In this document: piece after piece, positions 1 through 9,089 of the stretch
Numbering within the stretch: position 1 is the stretch's first letter
Layout: each line of letters begins with the position of its first letter
Program-made: the position numbers and the translations under genes
The notes under the pieces: model-generated
The model's database searches: none
The model's input: the letters and a program-made list of their open reading frames with translations, nothing else
Told to the model about the DNA's origin: nothing
DNA from: CAVSJJ01 sp963728395
GTDB lineage: Bacteria > Actinomycetota > Actinomycetes > Actinomycetales > Dermatophilaceae
DNA: 64,000 nt
Direction: 5' to 3'
Assembly: GCA_963728395.1 (NCBI GenBank)
Contig: CAVSJJ010000006.1
Location: forward strand, 246,462-310,461

Positions 1-156
1 GCCTGCACCGCCCATGGCGTGTGCGCCTCCCTGCTCCCCCGGCAGGTCCGGCTCGACGAATGGGGCTACCCCATCCTCACCCAGCCGTTCGTCGACGAGG
101 CCGACGGCGAGACGGCCGTGCGGATGTGTCCCGCGCAGGCGCTCTACCTCGCCTGA
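1..156 (+). CDS. Ferredoxin, C-terminal fragment (gene starts before window)
   Basis: Frame 1 is open from the first base to TGA at 154-156. The visible 51 residues begin ACTAHGVCASLLP and contain LDEWGYP and, near the end, RMCPAQALYL. A C-x2-H-G-x-C cluster followed far downstream by C-P is the arrangement of actinobacterial single-cluster (3Fe-4S or 4Fe-4S) ferredoxins, small soluble electron carriers, often encoded beside a ferric-reductase-like membrane protein or a cytochrome P450. The N-terminus and any SD lie outside the window, so partner and cluster type cannot be decided here. Family assignment rests on cysteine spacing and the LDEWGYP stretch. Confidence 0.75.
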   Translation, partial: ACTAHGVCASLLPRQVRLDEWGYPILTQPFVDEADGETAVRMCPAQALYLA

Positions 157-269
157 GCGCCGGCCGCGCTTGACGGCGCGGGCCGATGTATCGCCGTCGG
201 CCCCTCACTCGTCCATGGGGTGATCGGTCGGGCATCCGGGCCCGGCCCCGACCCAGCGAAGGGCCCACC

Positions 270-488
270 ATGGTCAAGAACGTCGGCAGCCCCGACAAGA
301 TCGCCCGCTATCTCATCGCCGTCGTCGCGGTCGTCGTCGGCGTGCTCGTCGGCGCGACGTCGGTGCTCGGCATCCTGCTCTTTCTCGTCGCGGCCATCAT
401 GGTCCTCACCGCGGCCCTCGGCTTCTGCCCGATCTGGCGCGTCATCGGCGTCAACACGAACACCCCCGCCGGCCGCCGGGCGGCCTGA
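270..488 (+). CDS. Small two-helix membrane protein (DUF2892/YgaP-type)
   Basis: A 72-aa protein starting MVKNVGSPDKIARYL. It has two hydrophobic stretches separated by a very short turn (about residues 13-31 and 33-52), then GFCPIWRVIGVNT. The N-terminal N-x-G-x-x-D-K-x-x-R and the C-P-x-W-x-x-x-G-x-N-T motifs are typical of DUF2892, an inner-membrane protein family often associated with sulfur transfer (the membrane tail of YgaP rhodanese belongs to it). The longer reading from 186 adds an Arg/Pro-rich stretch unlike the family, so ATG 270 is preferred. Function is unknown; a link to the sulfur genes further downstream is only suggestive. Confidence 0.8.
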   Translation: MVKNVGSPDKIARYLIAVVAVVVGVLVGATSVLGILLFLVAAIMVLTAALGFCPIWRVIGVNTNTPAGRRAA

Positions 489-572
489 CAAGCGCGGGAC
501 GTGCGCGGCCAGGCGATGATCCCGACGTCGCGAGAACACAGAGCGCGACGGACCAGCGGCTAGCCTCCCCCC

Positions 573-1373
573 ATGGCCCTGTTCGCGGACGAGATCGTCG
601 CCGAGCTTCCCAGGCTGCTGCGCTACGCCACGGCGCTGACCCGGGACGCGGACCGGGCCGACGACCTCGTCCAGGACGTCGTCGTCCGGGCTCTGGAGCG
701 AGCGGACACCTTCCGCGGCGAGTCCTCGCTCGCGACGTGGATGCACCGGATCATGCACCATCGGTTCGTCGACCTCGCCCGGGCCCGAACGCCGTCGCCG
801 GTCGCCGATGAGGAGTTGACCGCACAGATCGAGGCCGCCTGGCGCGACGACCAGTACACCGTCGACGCCGAGGCCGTGCTGGCCCGGGCGGCCGAGCGCG
901 ACGACCTCTTCGACGCGCTCGTCCACCTCCCGGCGATCCTGCGCTCGGCGGTCGTCCTCCACGACATGGAGGGGATGACCAGCCCCGAGGTGGCCGCGGT
1001 CCAGGAGATCGGCCTTCCCGCGGCGAAGCAGCGGCTGCGCCGTGGGCGCACGATGCTCGTCAGCCTGCTCGCCGACGACGAGGAGCGACGTCGGGCGGTC
1101 GCCGGGGTGCCCATGCGGTGCTGGCAGGCCCGGTCCAGGGTCGATGACTACCTCGACGACGAGCTCGCTCCCGCCGAGCGCTGTGCCCTCGAGCGCCACC
1201 TCGAGGGGTGCCCCACCTGCCCAGGCCTCTACGCGAGCATCGTCGGCGTCACGGAGGCTCTCGGCCGGCTCCGAGACCCCGACTCCGTCGTCCCGCCCGC
1301 CCTGGCCGAGCGGATCCGCGCCTTCGCCACCTCCGCCGCCCCGGCCCGCCAAATCGCTCAAGAGGGCCGGTAG
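573..1373 (+). CDS. ECF sigma factor fused to C-terminal anti-sigma-type zinc domain
   Basis: 266 aa. Residues 10-75 form sigma region 2 (LTRDADRADDLVQDVVVRAL, then the W-M-H-R-I-M segment). Residues about 105-170 form region 4 with a helix-turn-helix (MTSPEVAAVQEIGLPAAKQRL). After a short linker comes a zf-HC2/ZAS-like segment: Cys183, then YLDDEL, then HLEGCPTC giving His209-x3-Cys213-x2-Cys216. Such zinc domains normally sit in a separate anti-sigma factor that binds region 2; here sigma and inhibitor-like domain share one chain, so regulation may be intramolecular (inference). There is no SD; TAGCCT at 561-566 lies 6 nt before ATG, suggesting a leaderless transcript. No separate anti-sigma gene is adjacent. 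Confidence 0.88.
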   Translation: MALFADEIVAELPRLLRYATALTRDADRADDLVQDVVVRALERADTFRGESSLATWMHRIMHHRFVDLARARTPSPVADEELTAQIEAAWRDDQYTVDAEAVLARAAERDDLFDALVHLPAILRSAVVLHDMEGMTSPEVAAVQEIGLPAAKQRLRRGRTMLVSLLADDEERRRAVAGVPMRCWQARSRVDDYLDDELAPAERCALERHLEGCPTCPGLYASIVGVTEALGRLRDPDSVVPPALAERIRAFATSAAPARQIAQEGR

Positions 1374-1504
1374 CGCGCAATCGCCACCAGAGCGGATCAT
1401 CCGTTCGGTGGCATCTGGTTCGCCTTCGGGCGATCTCCGTGCCACGGCCCGCGCGCCTTCCCTAGGTTGATGCCGCCCCCCATCCCTCTGCTCGGAGCCA
1501 TGAC

Positions 1505-4500
1505 GTGAGAATCCCTCCTCGCCTCGTGCCCGGACTCGCCGCCCTGGCCCTCGCCTCGGCCGCAGCCCCCAGCGCGATCGCCGCCCCCTCGTCCGCCCTC
1601 CCCGCGGCGCCGCCCCGCACCGGCATGGTGGCCGGCGCCCCCGCCGGGACGTTCGTCCCGGTCACCCCCGCGCGGGTGCTCGACACCCGGGCGGGCCTCG
1701 GGGCCCCCGCCGCGCGGGTCGCCGCACACACGGCCCTGCGGATCCAGGTCGCCGGCGTCGCGGGCATCCCCGAGACCGGCGTCAGTGCGGTCGCGCTCAA
1801 TGTCACCGTCCCCACCCCGGCCCGCGGCGGTTATGTCACGGTCTACCCCGCGTCCGAGGACCGTCCCATCGCCTCGAACCTCAACATCGTCGCCGGCGAG
1901 ACCCTCGCCGGCCTCACCGTCGCGAAGCTCGGGACCAACGGGGGGGTGGCGATCTACAACGGGACCTCCGGGGCAAGCCACCTCGTCGCCGACGTCTCGG
2001 GCTACTACGTCGACGGGGTGGGGGGCGAGCCCGGCGCCTTCGTCCCGCTCGCCCCGAGCCGGCTCCTCGACACCCGCATCGGCACCGGCGCCCCCCGGGC
2101 CGCCGTCGCCGCCCGCGGGTCGGTCGACCTCGTCATCGCCGGACACGGCGGGGTGCCCGCGACCGGCGTCGCTGCCGTCGCGCTCGGCGTCACCGACGTG
2201 TACCCCGAGCGCGGCGGCTACGTCACGGCATACCCGGCCGGCGGCGACCGCCCGGGCACGTCGACGCTCAACGCACCCGGCGGTCGCGCCGTCGCGAACC
2301 TCGCGATCGTGCCGCTCGGTGACGCGGGGACCGTGACGCTCTACAACGGCTCCTCCGGGACGACGAACCTCGTCGCTGACGTCTTCGGCTACGTCCTCGA
2401 GGGCGAGACCACCACCCGAGGCGCGTACGTCCCGGTCCCCCCGACCCGGATCCTCGACACCCGGCAGCCGAGCGTCGCGGCGAGCGGCATCGTGCCCGCC
2501 CGCGGTGAGGTCACCGTGCAGGTCACCGGGGTCACGCCCGTCCCCGACGCACCGGTCGAGGCCGTCGTCGTCAACCTCACGGCGACCGACTCGACCCGCT
2601 CCGGCTACGTGACCGCGTATGCCGGCCGGCGGCCCCTCGTCTCCGCGCTCAACTTCTCCGCTGGACGGACCGTCGCCAACCTCGCCGTCGTCCCCCTCGA
2701 CCGGCTCACCGGCACGTTCCACCTCTACAACGGCTCCGCCGGCGCGACCCACCTCGTCGCGGACATCGCGGGCTACGTCCTCGGGCCACAGCCGACGAAG
2801 CTGTCCTGGACGGACGAGGGCGTCGTCCACCCGTCCGGCGGCCACAGCCTGCGGTCGATCTCCTGCCCCAGCGCCGACTTCTGCGCGGCCGTCGACGAGG
2901 TCGGCAAGGTCGTCACCTACGACGGGACGTCCTGGTCCTGGCCGGTCGACTCGCAGACCCACGCGGCGCGGACGGACCGGACGATCGCCTGCTCGGACGC
3001 CGAGCGGTGCGTCGTCGTCGATGACAGGGGCCGGATGAGCATCTTCGACGGATCGACGTGGACGGCCCCGGCGCAGCTGGCGCCGACCGGGACGCCCCTC
3101 TCACAGCTCGCCTGCGAGTCCGGCGGCCGCTGCGTCGCCATCGACGGCGACGACAACGCCTACGTCCTGGACGGTTCGACCTGGTCCGCCGCCGTGCCGG
3201 TGGGACTCACCGGCATCACCGACCTCGCCTGCCCGGCCGACGACGCCTGCATCGCCGTGGCCGAGAACGGCACCGTGGCCCGGTACGACGGCCTGAGCTG
3301 GAGCGCCCCGGCGGCGATCTCCGGGTTGTCCGGTGCGACGTCGATCTCGTGCCCGAGCCCGACATTCTGCGCGATCATCGGCACGAAGCTGTTCACCTCG
3401 AGCGACCGCGTCTCGTGGGCCCAGGGCCCGGACGCCCCCGCCCGGGTCACGTCCGGCCACCTGGCCTGCACCGGGCCAGACGCATGCACCCTCATCGACG
3501 GGACCCGCTCGACGATGTGGGACCTCGACGGCGGCTCGTGGAGCGCCTATGACCCCAACGACGTCATCCCGCACGCCGAGACCATCTCCCCGACCGACAT
3601 CTCCTGCGCGGGCCCCGACATGTGCGCCCTCCTCGCCTCGGACGACATGGTGAGCGTCCGCCGCGCCGGCGACTGGTCCTATGCCGAGCCGATCGACGGC
3701 TTCCACATGGTCAGGGACGTCTCGTGCCCGACGGCCGAGCACTGCGTGGCGGTCGACATGGACGGCTATGTGTTCGAGCGGGTCGGGGGCCAGTGGACGG
3801 CTCCCGTCGCCGTCCCCGGTGCCGCCGCCGCCAACGCGATCGAGTGCCCGACGGACTCGTTCTGCATGATGGCGACCCTGCTGGACCCGATGGTCCACGA
3901 CGGGACAGGCTGGTCGACGGTCCCCGGCCCGCATGACGTCGTGACCCTGTCCTGCCCCACCGCGGACTTCTGCGCGGCGGTCACGACCGCCGGCGATGCC
4001 TGGACCTACGACGGGACCGACTGGACCGACGCGGGGTCCTCCTACGGAACCGGCCCCAGCAACCTCGCCTCCGGTCTCGACTGCACCGGACCCGACTTCT
4101 GCGCCGTCGCCTTCCTGGACGGCCGCGTCGCGACGATGCGCGACGGGACCTGGGCCCCGGCCTCACCGGCCGCCGACGGGACCAGCCTGCGCGCCCTCGC
4201 CTGCGACAGCGACCGCTTCTGCATCGCCGGCGACGCCGCGGGCCGGATCGTCACCTATGACGGGACGACCTGGGGCCCCACCCCGGTACAGGTGGACCCC
4301 GCGGCACGCCCGCTCTACGGGCTGTCGTGCGCCAGCGACGAGATGTGCGTCGCGAGCAGCTATGCCGGCACGTGGATCTACTCGTGGAACTCGTGGGCCG
4401 ACGAGCCGTCGGCCGGCACCGGCGGCGGCAAGATCGACTGCCCCGACCCGTCGTTCTGCATCTCGCTGACGACCACGGGTCGATCGACCATCGGGCGCTC

Positions 4501-4516
4501 AGACGCGCTCGACTGA
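1505..4516 (+). CDS. Secreted multi-repeat protein: three LDTR repeats and 14 Cys-paired blades
   Basis: 1003 aa from GTG 1505. A signal peptide of about 26 residues (ends APSAIA) is followed by three tandem domains of roughly 120-130 aa, each opening with a variant of FVPVTPARVLDTR and closing with YNGSSGTTNLVADV-like text, a surface repeat widespread in actinobacteria. From about residue 440 to the end there are 14 short repeats, each with one C-x5-C pair (CPSADFC, CSDAERC ... CPDPSFC) followed by V-T-Y-D-G-T-x-W-S-type text, suggesting beta-propeller blades; 14 would fit two seven-bladed propellers (inference). I saw no cysteine outside these pairs. No catalytic motif was found; an adhesin or binding role is possible. 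TAGGTT at 1463-1468 is a candidate -10. Confidence 0.85.
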   Translation: MRIPPRLVPGLAALALASAAAPSAIAAPSSALPAAPPRTGMVAGAPAGTFVPVTPARVLDTRAGLGAPAARVAAHTALRIQVAGVAGIPETGVSAVALNVTVPTPARGGYVTVYPASEDRPIASNLNIVAGETLAGLTVAKLGTNGGVAIYNGTSGASHLVADVSGYYVDGVGGEPGAFVPLAPSRLLDTRIGTGAPRAAVAARGSVDLVIAGHGGVPATGVAAVALGVTDVYPERGGYVTAYPAGGDRPGTSTLNAPGGRAVANLAIVPLGDAGTVTLYNGSSGTTNLVADVFGYVLEGETTTRGAYVPVPPTRILDTRQPSVAASGIVPARGEVTVQVTGVTPVPDAPVEAVVVNLTATDSTRSGYVTAYAGRRPLVSALNFSAGRTVANLAVVPLDRLTGTFHLYNGSAGATHLVADIAGYVLGPQPTKLSWTDEGVVHPSGGHSLRSISCPSADFCAAVDEVGKVVTYDGTSWSWPVDSQTHAARTDRTIACSDAERCVVVDDRGRMSIFDGSTWTAPAQLAPTGTPLSQLACESGGRCVAIDGDDNAYVLDGSTWSAAVPVGLTGITDLACPADDACIAVAENGTVARYDGLSWSAPAAISGLSGATSISCPSPTFCAIIGTKLFTSSDRVSWAQGPDAPARVTSGHLACTGPDACTLIDGTRSTMWDLDGGSWSAYDPNDVIPHAETISPTDISCAGPDMCALLASDDMVSVRRAGDWSYAEPIDGFHMVRDVSCPTAEHCVAVDMDGYVFERVGGQWTAPVAVPGAAAANAIECPTDSFCMMATLLDPMVHDGTGWSTVPGPHDVVTLSCPTADFCAAVTTAGDAWTYDGTDWTDAGSSYGTGPSNLASGLDCTGPDFCAVAFLDGRVATMRDGTWAPASPAADGTSLRALACDSDRFCIAGDAAGRIVTYDGTTWGPTPVQVDPAARPLYGLSCASDEMCVASSYAGTWIYSWNSWADEPSAGTGGGKIDCPDPSFCISLTTTGRSTIGRSDALD

Positions 4517-4518
4517 CT

Positions 4519-4600
4519 CGAACGACGACCGGCGACGCGACGAGCGGGTGCCCGGTGAGCATGCGGCATACCCGCCCGGGGCGGAGCCGGTCGTCGTTCG
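4519..4600. terminator. Long hairpin after the secreted repeat protein
   Basis: CGAACGACGACCGGC (4519-4533) and its perfect reverse complement (4586-4600) make a 15-bp stem directly after the stop codon at 4516. The loop contains a smaller GCGGGTG/CACCCGC-like pairing. There is no T-tract, as is usual for high-GC actinobacterial hairpins. It probably separates the surface protein from the antiporter gene. Confidence 0.55.
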
Positions 4601-4672
4601 CCCCGGCATCGTGGCCGAGCCCACCTGCCACGTCCCTGGACGGCCTCCCGACCGGGTGAGGACGATGGAGGC

Positions 4673-5608
4673 GTGTCGGTCCTCGTCGCCCTGACCTGGG
4701 TGGTCGGTGGCCTCGGCGCGGCGATCTGGGCCAGTCGTGGCGTCGTCGGCGGGATCGTCGCCCTCGTCCACCACACCCGGATCCCCCCGTTCGTCGGGGG
4801 ACTCGTCCTCCTCGCCCTCGGCACCGACCTGCCGGAGATCGCCAACTCGGTCGCCTCCGCTCTCGAGGGTCACGGCGACATCAACGTCGGCGACTCGATC
4901 GGGTCCGCCGTGACCCAGTCCACCCTCATCCTCGGCCTACTGCCCCTCGTCGGTGGCGCCTTCCTCATCGCCCGCCGCACGGTTCTCGTCGTCGGCGGTG
5001 CGACGGTCGGGGCGCTCGGGCTGGGTGCCCTCCTCATGGCCGACGGTCACCTCGGCCGTGGCGACGCGCTCGCGCTGCTCGCCTGGTGGGTGGCGGCTGC
5101 CTACCTCGCCTGGCGGACCGAGCCCGCGGCCCCGGCCGAACCGGTACCCGATGGCACCGAACGGCTGCCCCGGGCGATGGTCCGGGTCCTCCTCGGGCTG
5201 GCCATCGTCGGGGCCGGCGCCGCCGTCGCCGTCGCGGGCTTCGTCCGGCTGGCCGGGTCCATGGGACTGCCGGAGTATGTCGTCAGCTTCTTCCTCGCCT
5301 CGATCGGAACCTCGCTGCCCGAGCTGGTCGTCGATGCGACGGCCCTGCGTCACCGGCAGCGCGAGTTGGCCGTCGGCGGCCTGCTCGGAGCCTCCCTCCT
5401 CGACACGACCGCCTCCCTCGGCTCGGGCCCCCTCCTCGCACCGACGCCGATCACCGCCGACCTCGCCGTCCGCGGCAGCATCCTCGCCCTCCTGGCCGTT
5501 GCCGGGGTCACCGCCCTCCTCGCCGTCCGACGCCGTCACGACCGGCGCTCGGGACTGCTGCTCATCGCCTGCTATCTCGCCTTCTTCCCACTCGTCCTTG
5601 GCGGCTGA
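4673..5608 (+). CDS. Ca2+/cation antiporter (CaCA, YrbG-like)
   Basis: 311 aa with about ten hydrophobic segments in two homologous halves. The signature alpha-repeats are both present: GTDLPEIANSVAS (about residues 50-62) in the first half and GTSLPELVVDATALRH (about 218-233) in the second. The acidic residues in G-T-x-L-P-E are the cation-coordinating positions of Na+/Ca2+ exchangers. The length fits YrbG-type bacterial exchangers. It acts in the cytoplasmic membrane, exporting Ca2+ or a similar ion in exchange for Na+/H+. GTG 4673 follows GAGGACG by about 8 nt. It stands alone between a terminator and the hydrogenase operon. Confidence 0.88.
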   Translation: MSVLVALTWVVGGLGAAIWASRGVVGGIVALVHHTRIPPFVGGLVLLALGTDLPEIANSVASALEGHGDINVGDSIGSAVTQSTLILGLLPLVGGAFLIARRTVLVVGGATVGALGLGALLMADGHLGRGDALALLAWWVAAAYLAWRTEPAAPAEPVPDGTERLPRAMVRVLLGLAIVGAGAAVAVAGFVRLAGSMGLPEYVVSFFLASIGTSLPELVVDATALRHRQRELAVGGLLGASLLDTTASLGSGPLLAPTPITADLAVRGSILALLAVAGVTALLAVRRRHDRRSGLLLIACYLAFFPLVLGG

Positions 5609-5724
5609 CCGGGCGTTCCCCGGGGGGCATCGGTGCGTCGAAAGTGTGACGAACGGCTCGCGACAAGGCCATTCGCACCCCGTCTGCCGATCGCTACGGT
5701 CGAAGAGCATCCCTTGGAGGAACC

Positions 5725-6894
5725 GTGCCGAACGAAGCGCGGGTACTGGACCGCGATGGGTTCCAGACCCTCATCGAGGTACTCGGGCGGCGAGGGTTCG
5801 CCGTCCACGGACCGACGGTCCGCGACGGCGCCATCACGGCCGGCCCGATCCACGACGTCGCCGACCTGCCCGTCGGGATCGGGGACGAGCAGGAGCGGGC
5901 GACCTACCGGCTGCATCCGCGCGCCGACGAGGCCGTCTTCGGCTTCGCGGCGAGCGCCCAGTCGGCCAAGCCGGTCCTCTTCCCCGCCGACGAGCTGCTG
6001 TGGCGCAGCCGCTATCGCGACGGCGAGGTCCCCGACATCGACACCCGGTGGCGAGAGCCCGACGAGCCGCCGGTGGCCCTGCTCGGCGTCCGCTCCTGCG
6101 ACCTCGCGGCCATCGCGACGCACGACCGGATCCTCCTGTCCCGCCTCGCGGCGGACGTCCGCTACGCCGCCCGGCGGGCGGAGACGTTCATCGTCGCCGT
6201 CGCGTGCACCGACCCCGCCGGCACGTGCTTCTGCGTCTCGACCCAGAGCGGGCCGCGACCGGGCGACGGCTTCGACCTGGCCCTGACCGAGCTGTATGCG
6301 TCGGGGCCGCACCGCTTCGTCGTCACCTCGGGCACCGACCGCGGCGCCGAAGTCCTCGCCGAGGTCGTCGAGGCGACCGGCGCACCCGTGCCGAGCCCGG
6401 CCGACGAGGCCGCCGTCGCCGAGGCGATGACGGCGGCGGAGGACCGGATGGGGCGGACCCTCGACACCACGGGGCTGCGCTACCTCCTCGAGGCGAAGGT
6501 CGAGTCGGCCCACTGGGACGACGTCGCGGAGCGCTGCCTCGCCTGCACGAACTGCACGCTCGTCTGCCCCACGTGCTTCTGCACGTCCGTCGTCGACGTC
6601 ACCGACCTCACCGGCGTGCTCGGTGAGCGCCATCGCGTCTGGGACTCGTGCTTCTCGCAGGAGTACTCCTACATCCACGGCGGCAGCGTTCGGGACTCGA
6701 CCCGGTCGCGCTACCGCCAGTGGATCAGCCACAAGCTCAGCTCGTGGCAGGACCAGTTCGGCTCGCTCGGCTGCGTCGGCTGCGGCCGATGCATCACCTG
6801 GTGCCCGGCCGGCATCGACATCACCGCCGAGGTCGCAGCGTTGCGTGGCGACCGACCGGAGCCGGTCGGCGCCTCGAAGGGAGGACCGTCATGA
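5725..6894 (+). CDS. hydB: [NiFe] hydrogenase (group 3b-like) beta subunit, 4Fe-4S protein
   Basis: 389 aa. The N-terminal two thirds match the sulfhydrogenase beta/AsrA-type family (VALLGVRSCDLAAI; later CTDPAGTCFC, a lone Cys-containing motif). The C-terminus has two ferredoxin clusters: CLACTNCTLVCPTCFC (about residues 272-287) and CVGCGRCITWCPAGID (about 350-365). The subunit relays electrons between the NAD(P)-binding gamma subunit and the delta/alpha hydrogenase core in the cytoplasm; the archaeal homologue is linked to sulfur/polysulfide reduction. ATG 5725 is preceded by TTGGAGGAACC, a strong SD. The stop overlaps the next start by 4 nt. This is the first gene of a nine-gene operon. 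Confidence 0.92.
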   Translation: MPNEARVLDRDGFQTLIEVLGRRGFAVHGPTVRDGAITAGPIHDVADLPVGIGDEQERATYRLHPRADEAVFGFAASAQSAKPVLFPADELLWRSRYRDGEVPDIDTRWREPDEPPVALLGVRSCDLAAIATHDRILLSRLAADVRYAARRAETFIVAVACTDPAGTCFCVSTQSGPRPGDGFDLALTELYASGPHRFVVTSGTDRGAEVLAEVVEATGAPVPSPADEAAVAEAMTAAEDRMGRTLDTTGLRYLLEAKVESAHWDDVAERCLACTNCTLVCPTCFCTSVVDVTDLTGVLGERHRVWDSCFSQEYSYIHGGSVRDSTRSRYRQWISHKLSSWQDQFGSLGCVGCGRCITWCPAGIDITAEVAALRGDRPEPVGASKGGPS

Positions 6895-7358
6895 AGAGGA
6901 CCATCGAGGAGTACCTCCCCGACCACCCCTTCTTCGCCGATTTCTCGCCGGAGGTGATCGGCCTGTTCGCCGGGTGCGCGACGAACGCCCACTTCGACAC
7001 CGGCGAGATGCTCTTCCGGGAGGGCGACCCGGCCGACACCTTCTACCTCGTCCGCAAGGGCCGGGTGTCCATCACGGCGCACCAGCCGGGGGTCGGCGGG
7101 ATCGTCATCGACACCGTCGAGCAGGGCGGCGTCGTCGGCTGGTCCTGGCTCGTCCCGCCCTACCGGTGGATGTTCGACGCCAAGGCGGTCAAGAGCACGA
7201 GCGTCGTCGGTTTCGACGCGACCTGCCTGCGCGGCAAGTGCGAGGCCGACCCGGCCGTCGGCTATGCGCTGCTGCGCCAGGTCAACTCCGTCATGCTGGG
7301 CCGCCTCGAGGCCGCCCGGATGCGGCTGCTCGACCTGTACGCGGTGGCGGCACCGTGA
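6891..7358 (+). CDS. Cyclic-nucleotide-binding-domain protein inside the hydrogenase operon
   Basis: 155 aa made almost entirely of one cNMP-binding beta-roll: FDTGEMLFREGDPADTFYLV (residues about 38-57) followed by GRVSIT and a phosphate-cassette-like region (VEQGGVVGWSWLVPPYR). It lacks a DNA-binding domain, so it is not a Crp-type activator. It overlaps hydB by 4 nt and hydG by GTGA, placing it between the iron-sulfur and flavin subunits. It may therefore be a regulatory or structural subunit that tunes hydrogenase activity (inference). ATG 6891 has GGGAGG about 6 nt upstream. Confidence 0.85.
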   Translation: MKRTIEEYLPDHPFFADFSPEVIGLFAGCATNAHFDTGEMLFREGDPADTFYLVRKGRVSITAHQPGVGGIVIDTVEQGGVVGWSWLVPPYRWMFDAKAVKSTSVVGFDATCLRGKCEADPAVGYALLRQVNSVMLGRLEAARMRLLDLYAVAAP

Positions 7359-8227
7359 CGACGACCTCCGACCCGGTGGGCGACGTCGGCGCCACCTCGA
7401 GCGTCCGTGACGAGATGGTCCCCCGGCCGTTCCGCGTCGTCCAGACCCGCCGGGACACCCGCGACACCTTCACCCTCGAGCTGGAGCCGGTCGACGGCAT
7501 ACCCCTCGGCTTCGCCGCGGGACAGTTCACCATGCTCGCGGCCTTCGGCATCGGCGAGGTCCCCATCTCGATCAGCGGCGACCCGACGGCCCCGGCGCTG
7601 CTCGAGCACACGATCCGCAACGTCGGCGGCGTCACCTCCGTCCTCGTCGCCGCCCGACCGGGAGCGGTCCTCGGGGTCCGCGGGCCGTACGGCACCGGCT
7701 GGGGCATCGCCGACGGGATGGGCGGCGACGTCGTCATCGTCGCGGGCGGCATCGGGCTGGCCCCGCTGCGTCCGGCGATCCTCGAGCTCATCGCCCGGCG
7801 CGACCACTATCACCGGGTGGCCCTCCTCTACGGCGCCCGGACACCGGAGGACGCCCTCTTCGGCAACGAGCTGCGCCGGTGGGAGAAGCTGCACGGCATC
7901 GACGTCCAGGTGACGGTCGACAACGCCCCGCACGACTACCGCGGCCGGGTCGGTCTGGTCACCCAGCTCGTCGCCCGGGCCGGCTTCGACCCGCACCGCA
8001 CCCTCGCCCTCGTCTGTGGGCCCGAGGTGATGATGCGCGCCGCCGCCACGGCACTACGGACGCGAGGCGTCCCCGCCCAGCGGCTGCGGCTGTCGATGGA
8101 GCGCAACATGAAGTGCGGGGTCGGGCTGTGCGGTCACTGCCAGCTGCGCGATCTGTTCATCTGCGTCGACGGGCCGGTCCTGGACTACGAGCGGCTCGCG
8201 CCGTACCTCACCCGATGGGAGCTGTGA
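7355..8227 (+). CDS. hydG: [NiFe] hydrogenase gamma subunit, FAD/NAD(P)-binding reductase
   Basis: 290 aa from GTG 7355 (GTGA overlap with the preceding gene). It has the ferredoxin-NADP reductase fold: FAD region with GQFTMLAAFGIGEVPISIS (about 66-84), NAD(P)-binding IVAGGIGLAPLRP (about 128-140), and a C-terminal [2Fe-2S] site in NMKCGVGLCGHCQL plus a later Cys in FICVDGPV, as in PyrK/HydG-type proteins. It exchanges electrons between NAD(P)(H) and the iron-sulfur relay. The symbol follows archaeal sulfhydrogenase naming and is unrelated to HydG of [FeFe] hydrogenase maturation. One base separates it from the delta subunit. Confidence 0.92.
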   Translation: MTTTSDPVGDVGATSSVRDEMVPRPFRVVQTRRDTRDTFTLELEPVDGIPLGFAAGQFTMLAAFGIGEVPISISGDPTAPALLEHTIRNVGGVTSVLVAARPGAVLGVRGPYGTGWGIADGMGGDVVIVAGGIGLAPLRPAILELIARRDHYHRVALLYGARTPEDALFGNELRRWEKLHGIDVQVTVDNAPHDYRGRVGLVTQLVARAGFDPHRTLALVCGPEVMMRAAATALRTRGVPAQRLRLSMERNMKCGVGLCGHCQLRDLFICVDGPVLDYERLAPYLTRWEL

Positions 8228-8228
8228 G

Positions 8229-9085
<857 letters not shown>

Positions 9086-9089
<4 letters not shown>

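Noticed and set aside
144..1445. 433-aa minus-strand reading frame
   Set aside because: Antisense shadow of the sigma-factor gene; Arg/Gly/Asp-rich composition typical of high-GC reverse frames, no family motifs.
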